Positions 26,001-40,600 of a stretch of DNA of 64,000 nucleotides are shown here, in pieces (position 1 is the stretch's first letter; each line of letters starts with the position of its first letter). The notes under the pieces are model-generated. The model had not been told where the DNA came from. It made no database searches and saw nothing but the letters and a program-made list of their open reading frames with translations. Source of the stretch: Malurus cyaneus samueli (taxonomy: Eukaryota; Chordata; Aves; Passeriformes; Maluridae); NCBI GenBank assembly GCA_009741485.1, contig CM019216.1:45459361-45523360 (forward strand), read 5' to 3'. A program made the position numbers and the translations under genes.

Positions 26001-29000
26001 TGGTTTCCACATATCCTACTCCAGCAGGTCCCCAGTCACAAGGAATGGGATTCCCAAATCACAGCTCAATGAGCCCCTACAAGCCAGAGAAGGAGCTGGA
26101 CATAATGCACACTGCAGGAGTTGTAGGTACATGCACACTGCTATTAGCAAGAGATCTCTGATGGCTGCTCTGGGAATGGTGGCAGGAGCTGGAACATCAC
26201 ATCTGCTACCTGAGCTGCTCAGTGGAATTCTGCCTAAATGTTTATGCTGCTCTTTTCCTTTTAATTAACAATGCTTGTGGCTTGCTGCAAAGGTCAGTGA
26301 CTGACACACAGGAATGAGGTGTTTGTGGAGTTGTCTGCCTGACTTTATTAAATAAAGATTAATTTGTCCTATGTGTACATTGCAGGGTTGTGTAGGGCTT
26401 TGGTCCCGAGTCAGGGTTTTTGACAATCTCCTTAGATAACAATTTGTCATAGCCATTAATGTCACTTTTTCACAGTGCATATTGAGAACATGGATGAAGT
26501 GTGTTTTGCTGATGCTCTCACAGGACCCCTGAAGCTGAGGGTTGAATTTCCATCTGCAATCTCATATTACATGCATAATGAATCACAGAAGACCACTGGA
26601 AAGCCTTTGCACATCCTTTAATCTTCTTTGCCAGTACACACCCTTTGGTTTTGGGGCTTACTTTATTTCACTTTTCAATAGCAACTACATCTTTCAGAGA
26701 ATAAAATTTGAGGTTTAATTTCAAATTGTGAGGAAAACTGGGGAGGAAAAAATGTTATTCACTTTGAAAAAAAAAAAAAAGAAAATCTCTGAAAGATTCT
26801 TGTCTTCCTCAGCTGTGTGCTTTCTGTGATTAAGCAGAGTTCAGCCAGGCCTGGTTTATGTACAATTGCACCAAGACTGGGCTCTGATCTCTGACTCACA
26901 AAGAACTGGCTCTGGTAAATTCGTAATTTACAAGAAGGGTAAAAAGTTTTGAGGGACTTTCAGGAACATCTGAAATGTGGGGAGATTGGTTTTGCACAAA
27001 AAAAGTCTTTATGCAAGCAGGTAATATAATCTGGCATAATTGTGTCTGAAAGGCTTGACTCTCAAAGAGGGGTGATATTCTGAAATCAGTGGCAATAAAC
27101 TGATTTGCAAAAAAATTTAGCCTGCAGGTAAATTTGTTATTATTACCTATCAAACTAGAATGGTTTCCTAAAACATGATGAAGAAGCCTTAGGTAGGTTG
27201 TTTAAAGCAACATATGAAAAAAGGTCAAAAATAAAAATTGAAAGAAAAGGACAAGAAAATTAGACCACACTGTCAATAACGTATCAGTTGCTTATTGTTT
27301 CTGATTTCCAGGAGTGCTACTGGGCAATAGTAGCATATTTGTAACTTGGGAGTCAGTCCTTCCAATCCTAACTAATGCAGTATTAAACAAAAAAAAAAAA
27401 GAGAGAATCATTATTCTGTTAACAAATGCACCCTTTGTAATTTACAGTTAAATTTGTACTAGTTGTTTATATTTGCTTTATAGTGGTATTTCTTGAGGTT
27501 CAACTGATTCAGTCACAAGAGCCCTCGACAGTTTCCACGATGGAGATGGGTTGTCTCTTTATTTCCGGGGCTGTTTGGGTAACAATTTCACAGTTCCTCA
27601 TTTTCTGGTTTAGATTTGAATTAGGGTTATTACATTTACATCAAATGGAAATTATAACTACTAATCACATTATGTTCAGTGTTTACCCAATATTATGGCT
27701 GTCAAAATAGATATTACAATATTAGATTTTGAAGAAGCTGTATCTAACAGTTGTAGTGTGCATGAGTAAATGATCAACAACTCCGATTTTTACTCCCTTG
27801 TTGGGGAAGCCTCTTGTGGCACAATTGCAAAATCTCATTAGAAGTCAGCACTGAGCTGTGATTTTCAGATTATGTGCATGATGCTCACTGTATTTCATAT
27901 CCTAATACAATATTTGCCTTCCTGTATTAGTAATTCCACCACACTCTTGCTGGGTTTTACCAAGTTGGAAAACTCTTGCAGTTAATTGAGGTCAATTATT
28001 GCTAAAAAGAAAAAAGGACTTAAACTCTAGTGAGCATCTCTCCAACATGTGGAGCTGCTTCTGGAAATACACACCTGAGTCCTTTCATTCTGGTCTCTTC
28101 CAACTCTCTCTCTTTAGGAATAAGCCAGTTCCTGATCTAAAGGGACTAAAAACCTAAGTCTCCAACTGCTACTGGCAAGGCATCCTTTAGAGTAAAGTAT
28201 TTTTCAGTGTGAGTGAACAAAATCAATCTTCAGTATATAAAGATAAAGTGCTTCCTTTGCCTTCCTGGCTGCACAGCCAGTGTTCAAACCAGAGTGCACA
28301 ATTTATGTTCTTAATCAATGTGTACCTCAGTTTCTTGGAAACAGCTTTGAGATGAAAGATCTCACTACATCTGTTTACACTCTGTAGTTTTTACCAGAGT
28401 GGCATCATTCTATCATAGCCTTTTCAAAGGCTGCATAAGGAAGATTAGGGAGGAGGGAAGCAAAAAAAAAAACCAAACCCAAAGGAAAACAAAATAACTT
28501 GAAAAGCTGCAGACAACCCTTTTTGAGTCAGCATGGCGTATCTTCCTAGGAGCTCAGTCACTGTTGAGAAAGTGCAGTTTTCCCTCCTTTTCAATGATTG
28601 TAGACTCAGTCTTTCACCCAGTAAGTATTATTTTGAAAGACTTCCATAAAATCCACTTGGCCAAAATGTCAAAGAAACCAGTGAAAGGTTGGCCAACACT
28701 CACCTGCTGCTGAACTCAGCACTGACTGTGCTTCCTGTGCTCAGTGGCTGTCAGAAAAGATAAGGCTCAAACCAGTTAGGGAGAAATTCCTGTCCTTCAT
28801 CCAAGAGACAGGAGAGTTGTTTGCTTGCTTACTTTTTATTATATTAATGGAGTTGTTTGGGTTTGGTTTTTTAACAATGCTATGCAGCTTTCAGGGACAT
28901 GGCTTGGATTTTGAGAAAGATCTTGACTTTATTTAAGATTATTGGGAATTTATAAATCAAAGAAACCTTTACATTTAGGGAATGGTATCATCAAGAAAGA

Positions 29001-32000
29001 TTCTTAGGGAGCTTTTCTATTTTCCAAAACTTCCAAGATATTTCCAGAGAATTTTTAAGCAGAGTAGTAATAAACCTGTGAGTGTGTGTATCATCAGCAC
29101 TGGCATTTGGGATTTTGAAAGCTGTGCCCACACTCTTTTATCTTTCATAATCACACATTGGGCATCTGCAGATAATTTACCATTGATAAAGAATGGTCAG
29201 TAAGCAGAGGGTTTTCTGCAAATTAACAAAAATACGGTGTTCAATATTTGTAACTGAATGGACAAGTGAAGATGGGAGATGATTTCGGGTTCAGATGGGG
29301 TAAAAGGTGGAGAGTTGTAACCAAAGCAGTGAGCAATACAAAGGTTTCAACACTGAGAAATGCTGATCCCTGCCCTGGGGAGACAGTGCAAAGTGCTTTC
29401 TGTCTCCATTTAGAAAGGTATCTTCAGAAGGCTGGCAAACATGCACTGGGCTCCTTTCCCCACGAGGTAAGAGTTCTCTGCATGCTGTGATCTCTTGCCA
29501 GTCCTCACCCTGCCTTGTAGCTGGACCTGAAGAGAAAAACACTCCTGAAAACAAGAAACTTGTGATAACCTCATGGTCACCATGGTGCTGTCATACAGTG
29601 TGGCCCTGAGGGACTTCCCCTAGCAGGACACAAGAAGCAGTGCCACAGATAAAACTTCGCAACTTGTCTTTAAGGCACACCTTCTCTTCCAAGCACTAAA
29701 GGTTGGTTTAGTGCTCCTTGCCTCTAATCTGAGTTCTCAGAAACATGTCACTGTGTTCTTTTCATCTCTCAGTGATTTGTTTGCAAACAGAACAAGCCTG
29801 GCCACTGGCCAGGTCTCAGCATACTGAACTTTTCTAACTCAGGATTTATTCAGTTGAGACCCCTTATCCTGGGTTTTGAGCAGTGAGGGGTGGTTTCTGG
29901 GCATTTTTCTGTTTGCCACAGAAGACTTTTTAATTATCATGTATAAACCCTGCTGTTGTACCTCTTGGCTTAAACACACATGCAAACCAGCTGCTGTCCA
30001 GCACCCTGAAGTGTGAAGATCGCTCTGGCTTTCAGCATCCAGTGTTCAAAGCCAGAGAGGGTGTCACTGTGACTTCTGAAGGACTCACAGCCACACGTGG
30101 TGACAGTGGCACCCTCTGTGTCATTCCTCTGCTTGAAACAAGCTCTGTCACAGCTTATTTTGGAAAGATGTGGAGTTGTTTGTCCTCAGACGGTGTGATT
30201 CGAGCCTGTCAGAAAAGTGTAAATTTATCCAATCCTTGTGTAAATTTATCTAATATTGAGTGTCCTCTGCTCATCATCTATCTCTTTTTTCTTAGAAGGT
30301 AATTTTTAGAGGGAGTAGTCCATCAGCTGAGTATCTGCAGCGTAGGTCAGACCTTAATTTTTTCCTGAGGTTGAGTGCACTGAGTAAGTAATTGATGGGT
30401 ACTGGTTGAAATACAGGCTCTCCCTATTCCTTGCTGATAAAAGCTGGGTGCAGTTTTATCTGGAGCTCTCCTTTATTGCCAGCTCTCACATGAGGGGGTC
30501 TCTGCTCATCTGAAGAGAGATAAAGAGCTTCCTTTTCTGCGTGGTCACAGGTGGGCTGATGCCCCCATTTTAGGGCTGGCTACCCACTGGGCAGCAGAGT
30601 TGTGGTAGAAAGATCACAGGTCTGCAGACGATGACATGCACAGGCAGCTTATCTCTCCAGCTGTGCAAGTCAAAGCAGTAGTTATTTGGTGAGAAAAGTC
30701 ATGTTTTGCTCTTATCTCTTAGTCTCCCAAGAAAGCTATCTGATAGCAGCACTAAATTAAGAAGAGCCCTCACTCTGCTGTTATTAACATTCGCCTTTTG
30801 CAGTGGAAAGTAAAGAAGAAACAACACTAAAAAGGCAGAAGAGACTTCACAAGCAAACACTCTTCCATGAGCCTGTGAATTAATCAGTAAAAGGATGATT
30901 TTGTTCCAAGCATTGATAAATTGTCATTATAATTTTAAGAGCATTACAACAGCCTTTCACCAGTTGTACCTCCAAAAGCCTTGTGACATTTTTCATTGGA
31001 AAAACTGTGCCACGTGTGCGGCTGCTCTGCTTTTACAAGATAACGAGGCACCCAAAGATGCCAGGCACGGCACCATTCGAGCAGCACCTCTGCCTCAACA
31101 GCACCTCTGCTCCTTCTAAAAGCATCAAATGGTCACAGCAAGCGCTCAGGGTGCTGCCTCAGGTGAGGAAGGGATGGCTCTGCTGAAAGTGCTCTCAGCC
31201 AGGGTGGGTGACCCTGGGGTCAGAGGGAGCCATTAACCAACTCTGTGCTGAATTAGGGAAGGGCTAATATGGGTGGAAAAGCAGGTGCTCAGGTTATTAA
31301 GTGTGACTGTAAACAGAAGGCCACAAGAGTGCATTTTCTACCACTTCAGTGGTATTTTAGGTTTGTATCTTCTCCATTTTGCTAGTTTTTAGAATAAATG
31401 CAGATGCCTCAGAGGGTTATCTGCTGGCTTCTGCAGTCAGCTAACTATACTCTGAAAATAGTTTTAGTTCCTTATTGTATTCTTTTTCAATTCCAAGTAA
31501 ATATTTGGTGAGTGAATTAATATGCCATAGCTGAATATTAAAAAGAATTATTTACATCTATTAACTCAGAGGAGGATAATGTAGCTTTCCCTATTTTTGG
31601 AAGCTGCAAAGAGTACACCAAGTTCAGTTTATTTTGGGACAATTTAAAGACCACATAAATCTATAGTTTTGTGATGTGGGAGAAGAACTGGGGATGCAAA
31701 CAACAGTTTGCCTGCACAGGGGACAGGAGATGAGAAATGCAACCTGCAGTCACCCTCCTTGAGACAGCAGTGGTTAAAACCCTCAAAGAAACCCCGCAAC
31801 CAGATAATAAACCTCATGTGACAGAAATGATATTTCCTTTCTAGAGACAGAAACTCTAACAGATCTTAAATGTCTCATCCTTTCTTTCTTCCTGCTTTGC
31901 AGTACTTTGCTTCAGTTCCACTCTGTGTTGCACAGCTGCACAGAAGTACTTTACGTCTATAAAAAATGAATTTATTAAGTCAGTGGTTTCATCTTACTTA

Positions 32001-35000
32001 TCTCTGTAAAATGTGTGTACAGCTGTCCCTGTACACAGTGATATATTCATAGAGGACAAGAATAAAGTTACACTTGAGAGACAAAATTGATTTCAAGTTC
32101 AGTGGCTGGTGCTGGCACCTGGCCTCCTGCCTGGGAGAGTTTGTTGCTGTGCTTGCAGGGTGTTAGTGTAGGTGATATTACCGACATGGAATTGGGCTAC
32201 TCGGATTATCTCAGTGTGAAAATTTTAAATTGGTATAACTGAGAAACATAATGCAGTAGATGATGGCTTTTGCATTTATTTTAAAGCTTTAATTTTAGGT
32301 TTATGAGCTCTTCACAGAGCTGAGTGGTTTTTAAGATCAATTTTCTGGGTCTGCAGTTTTAAACTCTGCTTTAAATTCCACTTCTGAGCAAAATGAATTG
32401 CTTGGTCCCTGCTTAGCCCGAGCAGATCAAACCTGTTGGGTCACCTAATGAGTGGATGGATGCTGCCCTGAGTGCAGATGTGGGATCTTGCATCCCACTG
32501 AAGGCATCATCACTTCTATTTAAAGAGAGAATGTGCCGTGGCCACAGCCATTCCTTAACTTCCGTAGATCTGGTTTCTGAGACACCTAAGCCTTTGTGCA
32601 GCATTTTTTTGGATGATGGGGAGGAAAAATGGTTTTGCCCAGACCCGCTGAGCACCCTTGGGGAGTGTGGAGAGAGGGGTCCCTTCTGCACCCCGGGGAG
32701 CCTTGCAGTCCTGGGCATTCTCCTCCCAAATTCAGAACCTGGTGGGTTCATCTTTTTCCTTCCTCAGCCAGCCAAAAGTGAACTATTCCCAATCCTGGTG
32801 GCATGAGGGGCTACAAAGACCATGCTCCGTGCCACAGCATTCCCTGAAAGAATTAAAAAAAAGAAGGTTGCACACTGCAATTGCTCATTCACCAAGCATG
32901 TGTTTGCCTGTCAGCATTATGCAGGCAGACAGTACAGATCAAAGAAATCAGAATTACAGCTCACCAACAGCTCTGATGCTAATGACACCCGGATGCAAAC
33001 TGAAAGAAAATGCCATAAACTTTTCACCTTTTGTCTCCCTAGAAAGTAAGGTTGATTCCACTGAAAGGTGAAAGGAATGAGAAGGGAGTGATCTACAAAC
33101 AGACTGACTTGTGGGGGGTAAGATAAGGCTGATAGTGGGAGATAGAAAGAAACAATGGGAAGGATTTCCATAGGAATTCCTTTGACTGACTTATCCCAGA
33201 CTATGTTAATAGACTACAAGAGCAGAAACAGAGATGTATATTCAAAGGAGGCAATGTATGATAGAAGGGGGGGTTTCATCAGGAGTCTCGGGGAGCCTGT
33301 ACCTCTCAAGTACCTCAGCCAATGAAAGAGAGAGGGAACTGCAGCCAGAAAATTAAAATAAAAAGAAGCTGTGTCCTCTATAAATTGAAGAGACCCCATG
33401 AGAAATGCCCATGATCTCTCCATTTATTCATGAATAAATTTACAAGACTCTTGTCTCCTTTTTAAACGTAAACCTCCAGTATTTATAAATTAATTTTCCT
33501 AACAAAGGCCTGCTAGTTGTCCTGCTTTAGGAGTCAATATGCTCCAGAGGAGACCACAAGGATGTCAGTGGGAAGCTGATCACCCAAATTATTGTAGCAG
33601 TTGCATTGTTTTAAGGTGAGAGTCCCAGCTTTGAAGCATGAGGGAGCTGAAGGCTCAAGTAGATGGCACATGCTGATGCTGGTGTGTGTGTGAAGCTTTC
33701 CTGCTCAGGTTTTGGGCTAGACAATGAGGTGGCTTCTTGGGAAGACTGTGCCCTCCTTGGGATGCTTCAGAAGAGAGAAACCAGGCTCACACTCCTGGGC
33801 AGTGCCTCTCACAAGGGTTACTCTCACTGGTTCAGAGAGGTTCAGCTGGACAAGTAATGATATCGTAATAACTTATTAAATTTAATTCCTATTGAAAACT
33901 CAAGGCAAAACTTGCTCCCCTTCCCCTTCCTAACATCCCAGCAAACAGAGGAGCTCAGATTGGTGTTAAAGAGGTATTAGCAATAAAAAAGGGTAAACAT
34001 TAAACCCTTGGTGTTCTTTCAAAGGATAATGGTGCTTCTCAATCAGGCTAAAAGCTGAGTTTGTGTGCAGCAGAATGAGAAAGCACCTCTGCCTGTTCGC
34101 AGTGGCTCTGGAGATACTTGGAAAGCAAAACCAACCCAAGCTCTTTTCCATGCAGCTGCCTTATGTATGAAAAAGGATGAAATGGCAACTGTATGCTTTG
34201 GTGTTGAGCAAATCTTGCAATAGATTTATCGCATTTAATTTGTCTTTTTTTTTGTGAGCAGAGGGTATCACGAATAAAGCAATGAACCTCCGCTGAGGCA
34301 GGGATACGGCTCAGCAATAGCTGTAGCTGTTCCCAAGGTATGCCAGGATCCAATTCAGTTTAAATTCAGGCGTGGGAGGAGCAAGCAGACCGTGCACACG
34401 AGCTGGGGCTGCCTTCTGCGTTGGAAGATGCAGATGCTGAGCTTGGAGCATCACTGTGTAATCAGAAGAGGGATGAGGGAGCAGCTCCATGAAGAGCTGG
34501 TGCTGGGGGGGAGAGAGGGGGAGCATAGCTGCATTGCTCATGTATGTAAAGGAAGAGGTGATTTCTAATGGTGAAATTCCCATGAAAATCGTGTTCTTGT
34601 ATTTCTGAACAGCGTTTCATAACATTGTGTGTGCACAGGGAAGCTGATGTGCAAAGGCTGGATACATATTCACTATCACAGCTTGACTGTTTTTATAATA
34701 TTACTTAAATGCCAGTACTTGCTGTGCTTTCTAAATGTTGATCCAATTCATGAGAGCTTTAAAGAGAGTGTGTGGGTGGCTGATCAGCATGGTTCTTTTT
34801 CTGTTTTATATGAAATGATGCTGTCATTTGCCAAATAAAAAGGAATGATCATGCATATTGCTGCTTTGTTTTTTGTTTTTTGAAGACAGATGTGTACGTT
34901 GAGATGGCTAAGTGTATAGGTTGTCTAATATGTTCCTGCTGACTGTGATTTATTTCTAAACATCCTACACTCATGCTGAGAAAAAATTGTTGAAATCTAA

Positions 35001-37600
35001 GTTTCTTCATTGATTTGCCCATAAAAAAAAAAAACTAAGGGTTCATGCTAGTTTTTAGCAGACAGGATTCTGTACCGCAAAATGTTTTAAATACCAGGAT
35101 GCTCCAGTGTCTCAGTGGCTGACAATGCAGGTTTCCATGCAGTAGTGTACTTAACCATCTATTTCAGGTTAAGCCTGGGAGTTATCCAGCCTCCTAATTA
35201 GCTAGTCCTTAAGCATCTGAATGGTCACAGGAACTTGGTTAACCTTCTTTTCCATTTTCCTAATAGTGGTGTCTAATTAGTTATGGTGCTGATCAGAATT
35301 CCTTTTTCTCTCTGCACTTTGAGTGAGAGAAAATACCTACCTGTCTCTGAGGAATTCCTGATCTAGGGACAGAAGTTTGGAGTAAGAAGTATTGTTGCTG
35401 GAATGATGTTTGTCAGAGACACATCTCATCAGAAATGAGGCCAATGTCCTTCATCAGTGAAGGACAGATTCTTCTCATATTTCCCTCAATTCTGCTATTT
35501 ATGATCACTGCTCTGATGTCTCAGCTAAGGCAGCAAATTGTGATTCCTTATGTGCTCATACCCTCTGTTTTTTGAGTAGAAACTATCTCTGCACCCTCCA
35601 AGAGCTCTAGCAGAGCAACATAAATAAAGTATGGCTTAAAAATGAACACTGAAAACCCAAGTTGACAGAGAAAAATGCCACAGCCTTTACTGAGACTGTC
35701 AGGCTGCTGTACTTGTGTTACAGGAAAGTGATGACAAACCTTTCTGATGTTTGATGCCAAATTAATTTAAAAGGCATTGTGACAATGTCAACTCAAATCT
35801 TTGTTCCTGGCCCTGGTGACAAATTTGGCAGTGGATCACCATCACCACGATAGTGTGGCTTCTAAACTAATGCATCTCTAGTTGCCTGCAGTGAAAACAT
35901 TCAGAAGAGAAACTGAAAGATCAGCTCCAATGCAACCTCCTCAAGAAAGAGGACTCTGAGTTAAATCAAGGGTACACTTATTTACTCACATTTTCCATAG
36001 CACTTTTAAGTAGTCTGTCCTGTGGGTACACCAGCTATGGAAATTCCAAGACTGTAACTCTACAGAATACAAGAAACCTGAACTTGGTATGATAAAACAT
36101 GATAAAGGAGCAGAATGTGGTATCCTCTGTGAATGTCAACAGAACAGGAACAGGATATAAAACTGGGGGTAAAGAACTACTAATATTCTCTTAACTATGA
36201 CTTCTTTTTAACTGCAAAGTCTATGACAACCTGCTGAGCACAGGTTGAAAATACAGAAGAGTGATTGATCAGCATGTGAAATAAAATGGGACTTTCCGAT
36301 TGCACGTAGTTTCATAGTTTACAGTAGCTCCCGCCTGCATTTGGAAACACTTAAAAAAAAAAAAATAAATTAGTGTGTCAGGATGGTAAATGATTTCCTT
36401 GGGGTCCACCAGCAAGGTCATCTGTGTTGTTTAAACAGAGTAGGATCTGGACCAACATGCAAATTAGCAAAAGAGAGAAAAGTGTATTCCAGCATCCCTT
36501 GACTTGTTTTCTTTTCTCTGTAAGTATCTTTTGTCACAGGTGTGTTCACTGGAATCTCATTGACATTGAAAACTGTGAATATTTCCCCACTTTCCTAGTT
36601 GATAACCATGCTGGGTCTGCATGGCTGACAATTTCCTACTTTCTAACCACACCTGTTGTCCAGATCTGTGTGTAACCAGGGAGGTTTTGCACAAACACAG
36701 ACTTGTGAGAGTTTATTGTCAAGTGTTGTCTCTTAGGTTATGACAAAGAGAGCAAGGAATGAGTTTATGGAATGGAGGAGGATTTCTGTCATAAAAAAGC
36801 CTGTGCATTCCCGGTGATTTATTGCCTGGTAGACCTGCAAACACAGAGATCCCCAGAGGCTGAAATTCTGATTTTGTTCTACACAGAAAGGCTGGATGCC
36901 TGTTTATATTGCCTAATCTCCCAAATTATGCTCAATCAGGCATTAGCTTTTCACGTCAGCTTGCCCTTATACAAAGATTTATGGCCTTCTTAATGTGTGA
37001 CCAAGAGAAGAGTCTTTGTCAATAAGTGGACCTGATGTCCAGTTCTAGTTTATGCTAGTTCTAGTTATTGCTCCACTCCTTCCATTTCTGCTTATTCTCA
37101 CCTAGAAGAATAGAAAGCGAATTTCTTTTTAACAGAGAGAGGTAAATCAGAGGAGCTTTCTGAAAAGGATTCTTTGAACCAGACATGTCCACAGCACAAG
37201 ACTGGAGAATTACCACCCTGCTGACTTCTTCCAGGAATGCTTTAAACTTCCTGACCCTCTTACCTTGTTGTGTTTATACCCTGTAGGGGACTTCAGGACT
37301 ATGTACAGTCTAAGATGCTGATTTTGTCTGTTAATCATGACTTGGAATTCAACACAGTAGCAGAAGAGCAATTTTATTACTGCTTTAAGAAAGTGGGTGC
37401 AGATAAGCCTCTTTTTCTGTTGCTGTGTTTTTTATTAACTTTCTGAGATTGCTAAGGAAACTGTTTCTCTTTATTTGAAACAAAGCAGTGGCTTGGTTGC
37501 TCAGGCATGAGCAACAAGGCTAGGTGCCATGAATTGATTTTTTAAGAGCCCCGTACACAATTTGATTTTTTTCACCCAAGAAGCATGCCATTCATTTTTT
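14031..37600. other. Intergenic DNA, left part
   Basis: I see no gene in this 23.6 kb. The ORFs present are short and overlap in several frames without splice-flanked, conserved-looking protein segments. Visible content: T-rich or A-rich runs (for example 22404-22429, about 23606-23640, about 24437-24455, 26768-26780), short GT-rich tracts (near 23150) and a near-repeat 'gtgtaaatttatc' at about 30219 and 30239. Some AT-rich stretches with few simple repeats (about 15.0-15.25 and 16.1-16.6 kb) could be conserved non-coding DNA, but that cannot be judged from one sequence. Confidence 0.6.
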
Positions 37601-37601
37601 G

Positions 37602-37623
37602 AAAGCTGAATTAATTCAGCTTT
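37602..37623. repeat. 22-bp perfect palindrome
   Basis: The sequence aaagctgaatt followed directly by its reverse complement aattcagcttt forms a perfect dyad with no spacer. It lies 40 bp before a T20 run. It could bind a dimeric factor or be chance in AT-rich DNA. Confidence 0.8.
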
Positions 37624-37662
37624 TAAAGAAGTTCTCTTTTCACCTCATCACTTGTTAAATTG

Positions 37663-37682
37663 TTTTTTTTTTTTTTTTTTTT
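37663..37682. repeat. Homopolymer T20
   Basis: An uninterrupted run of 20 T. It is a simple repeat. Confidence 0.95.
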
Positions 37683-40600
37683 GGTGAATTTTTAGAAATC
37701 TAAAATGCTTTTGTTTAGCAGGTGTCAGATGTCCAAACTTCAAAGTAGCACTGATTTTTTCAGAAGACTTCCTTATTGTGTTGGGAAGATTGAAAGTCTA
37801 ATCATGGATATGGATTGATCCTAACAGTGTGTGTGTATATATACATATATAGATGAATATAACAAAATTTATTTAGCTTCAGAACACTGGAAATTCATGC
37901 TGAGATACCTCCAGATTACTTTTTATTGTAGGCTTGGCCTCATTACATTGTTTTGATTAATACAGAATCAGAAAGGACACAGTTTCCATCAGCCTACGAT
38001 TCCCAGAGATGAGGCTAAACCTTCCAACTGATATTATGAGAATGTGATTTCTCATATTATGTAACTATTTTGCATAATTTCCTAGGAGCACCTCTTAAAA
38101 AAAATCATTGCCCATAATAGTGCAAATACCACTGGAGCAAGTTTTATTTTTAGCCTGCTGCTCAAAATGATGTAAATTGGACAGTCACACACAAGATTTG
38201 AATAAAGGTCTGTTAAAAGCTCCATAATTCATACTCTAATTGCCCCTGGAACTTATTGATCAGGAAGGTCTATAGAAAGTGGTACTCAGGTGGTGATACA
38301 CTCTAAATCAGGTGGCCGGAGAGGGCCAAGAAAACCCTTAAATTCAAGGCTCAAGACTCAGGACAATTCCTGCTGGCTGTTATCCTGGTCTGAGCATTTT
38401 GTGTCGAGCTTTTTCCTGCAATAGGATCTGTTCTGAACCACAATGCATTCATTGATCAGGATGAGTCACGCTGGCCCACACTTGCACTCAGCCATCACAA
38501 AGAAGCGAAATTTTATCTGCTCGATGTTGCTGCAGTGCCCACATTCCTGCTGTTCTAGACCAAGCTCTCCAAAACACTGAGAGCTTTTGCTCCAGGCGCT
38601 GGTTTCACCTCAACCAACCACCCGGATTTTGCTGTGGTGTGGGGTCAGCTATCACACAACATTTTGAGGTGCTCTCTCAACATCCTTCTTGATTTTTCAG
38701 CGTTTTTTACACAAGTCCAAAGTCTTTCCATTTGTGTTCCTTGTTCTAGGGGCTCTGAGCACTACTTGTGCTTTGGTGACATCTTCTGGAGAAGGTTGCT
38801 ACAGGAAGGGCTAATTAATGCACCTCAAATTCCAGCCTTCTTTGTGCTTTTTTTCTGATCTTTTTTGGGGAAAAAAAAATGCTCACATGCACCTGGTTCC
38901 AGTGATTAGCGCCCTGTCTGAAATTTAGTAATGGGCTTGAGACTCCAAAGTGAAAGATAAAAATGGATCTGATTTAAAGCAAACAGAAACTGCCTAAGGG
39001 GTGTTTCATACACAGATGCAATAGGAACTTTTGTCTTGCACTTGGATGAAAGAATTCTTTAACTTCACTTAGCATTTTTCTAATTTTCCTCTTAGGAGAG
39101 GTCTGTACTGTGCTTTCTAGAGTTGGCTAGAGTATTGAGAGGAAAAAAGAGGCTTTTCTTGGCCAGAGCAAAGACACACATAGCCAGGTTTCCTGCTTTT
39201 AGCAGCAGATGCCTAGAGGATAGGATAAGGTCAAGGTAAGCCAGGAGCAATAATTCCAAAGCCTCATTTTTAGCCACAGGCAGAAATGCCATAGGAGAAT
39301 TTCAAGACAGAGGTAGTAACTTGTATGTAATAGGTTGTGATGGATTCCTCTTCGATAAAATCTTCCAGGTGCTCTTTTGAGCCCATGTAACCTTTCCAGC
39401 CCCAATAACATCATTCAACCAGTGTTTGACTGAGGTTTATTTTCTCTATAAAATTCTGTCACATGTTGGTCATCTGCATGTCCTCTAGATTCTAACCTTA
39501 ATGAGTTCAAAAAATTGTTGGGTAGGTCATCAGGATTTTCTGTTTGTTTTTAATACATTTTACAAGTCATTCCTTGCACATTTTTTGTCCATGTGTTTCA
39601 GAGTTTGCAGTCCTCATTAGAAGGACACCGTGCTTTGTTGGCTCCTAAAGATACTTCTTTTAATAACACCTTTTACTTTGGCATATAGTGATGATCAGGC
39701 ATGCTGATTTCCTTTCCATGTTCCTGATTTTCTGCTATTATTTTGTGATTTTTTTAATTTGCTCTGTGCTCCCAAAGAAGCAAGTCTACATTGTCTCAGT
39801 GCCCCTCTAAAAATTTAACTCTGGCAGTTACCCTTTCCACCTTATTTTCTTGACAAGATTGACTCTTTGGGTGAGTATCTGTATTCTAAACCTTTAAGTG
39901 TCATGAGATAGAATAGTGTTGTATTTCGTCTGTGGATTTGATTTTCAGTTTTCCACTGATCTCCCTGCCACCTTGGAAAGCTGAGTATGACCCCATGTAT
40001 GAATTCATTCCTGCTTTCATGTATTTCATAACTCTCTTTGAGAGTGTGTGATCATGCCGTTTCAGTGTGCCTGGCATCGCTGCTGACTGTTCCAAAAGGA
40101 ACTAAGTACTGACCTGAAAATTTTCTCCTATCATGGATTATGGGAAAACTTTGATTTTTATGAGATTGGAACAACTGTAAGCAATTTTTAAGAATCTCTA
40201 GTCCAAATATTGATCCTAACATTTGTCAGTCCTTAAATATGTTTTAAAAACTTATCCACCCAAACTTTGTTGGAACAATGTTTCCCCTTTTACTGCTATT
40301 CCCTCAGCCTTCCCATGTGCCCATTGTCTCTTTCCCAGACAACCCATTGGGGCCTTCTGTGCCTCCAAAATACTTCATTGCCATCCACTCAGCATTCAGA
40401 GAGGATGCACCCATGAACAGCACTCTGCAAGGTTAAAATAGAATTCAAGCAAGAAAAAACACCTCAGCTGTTGCTCACAGGGAAGTTGTGAGTAGGATTA
40501 GCTCTGAACCCACGGTTCATTAGCCGGCTCTGCAACACTGCCTGCGGTTTTGTGGGAAAGGGAATGTGGATCCTGGCTGAGCACTCGTGTATTCCATGAT

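Noticed and set aside
28310..28390. Possible additional MIR piece around 'gtacctcagtttcttgg'
   Set aside because: Only one short word matches and the flanking consensus words are missing.
32413..33071. Overlapping ORFs of 112-137 codons on both strands
   Set aside because: Mutually overlapping frames with low-complexity composition and no family resemblance.
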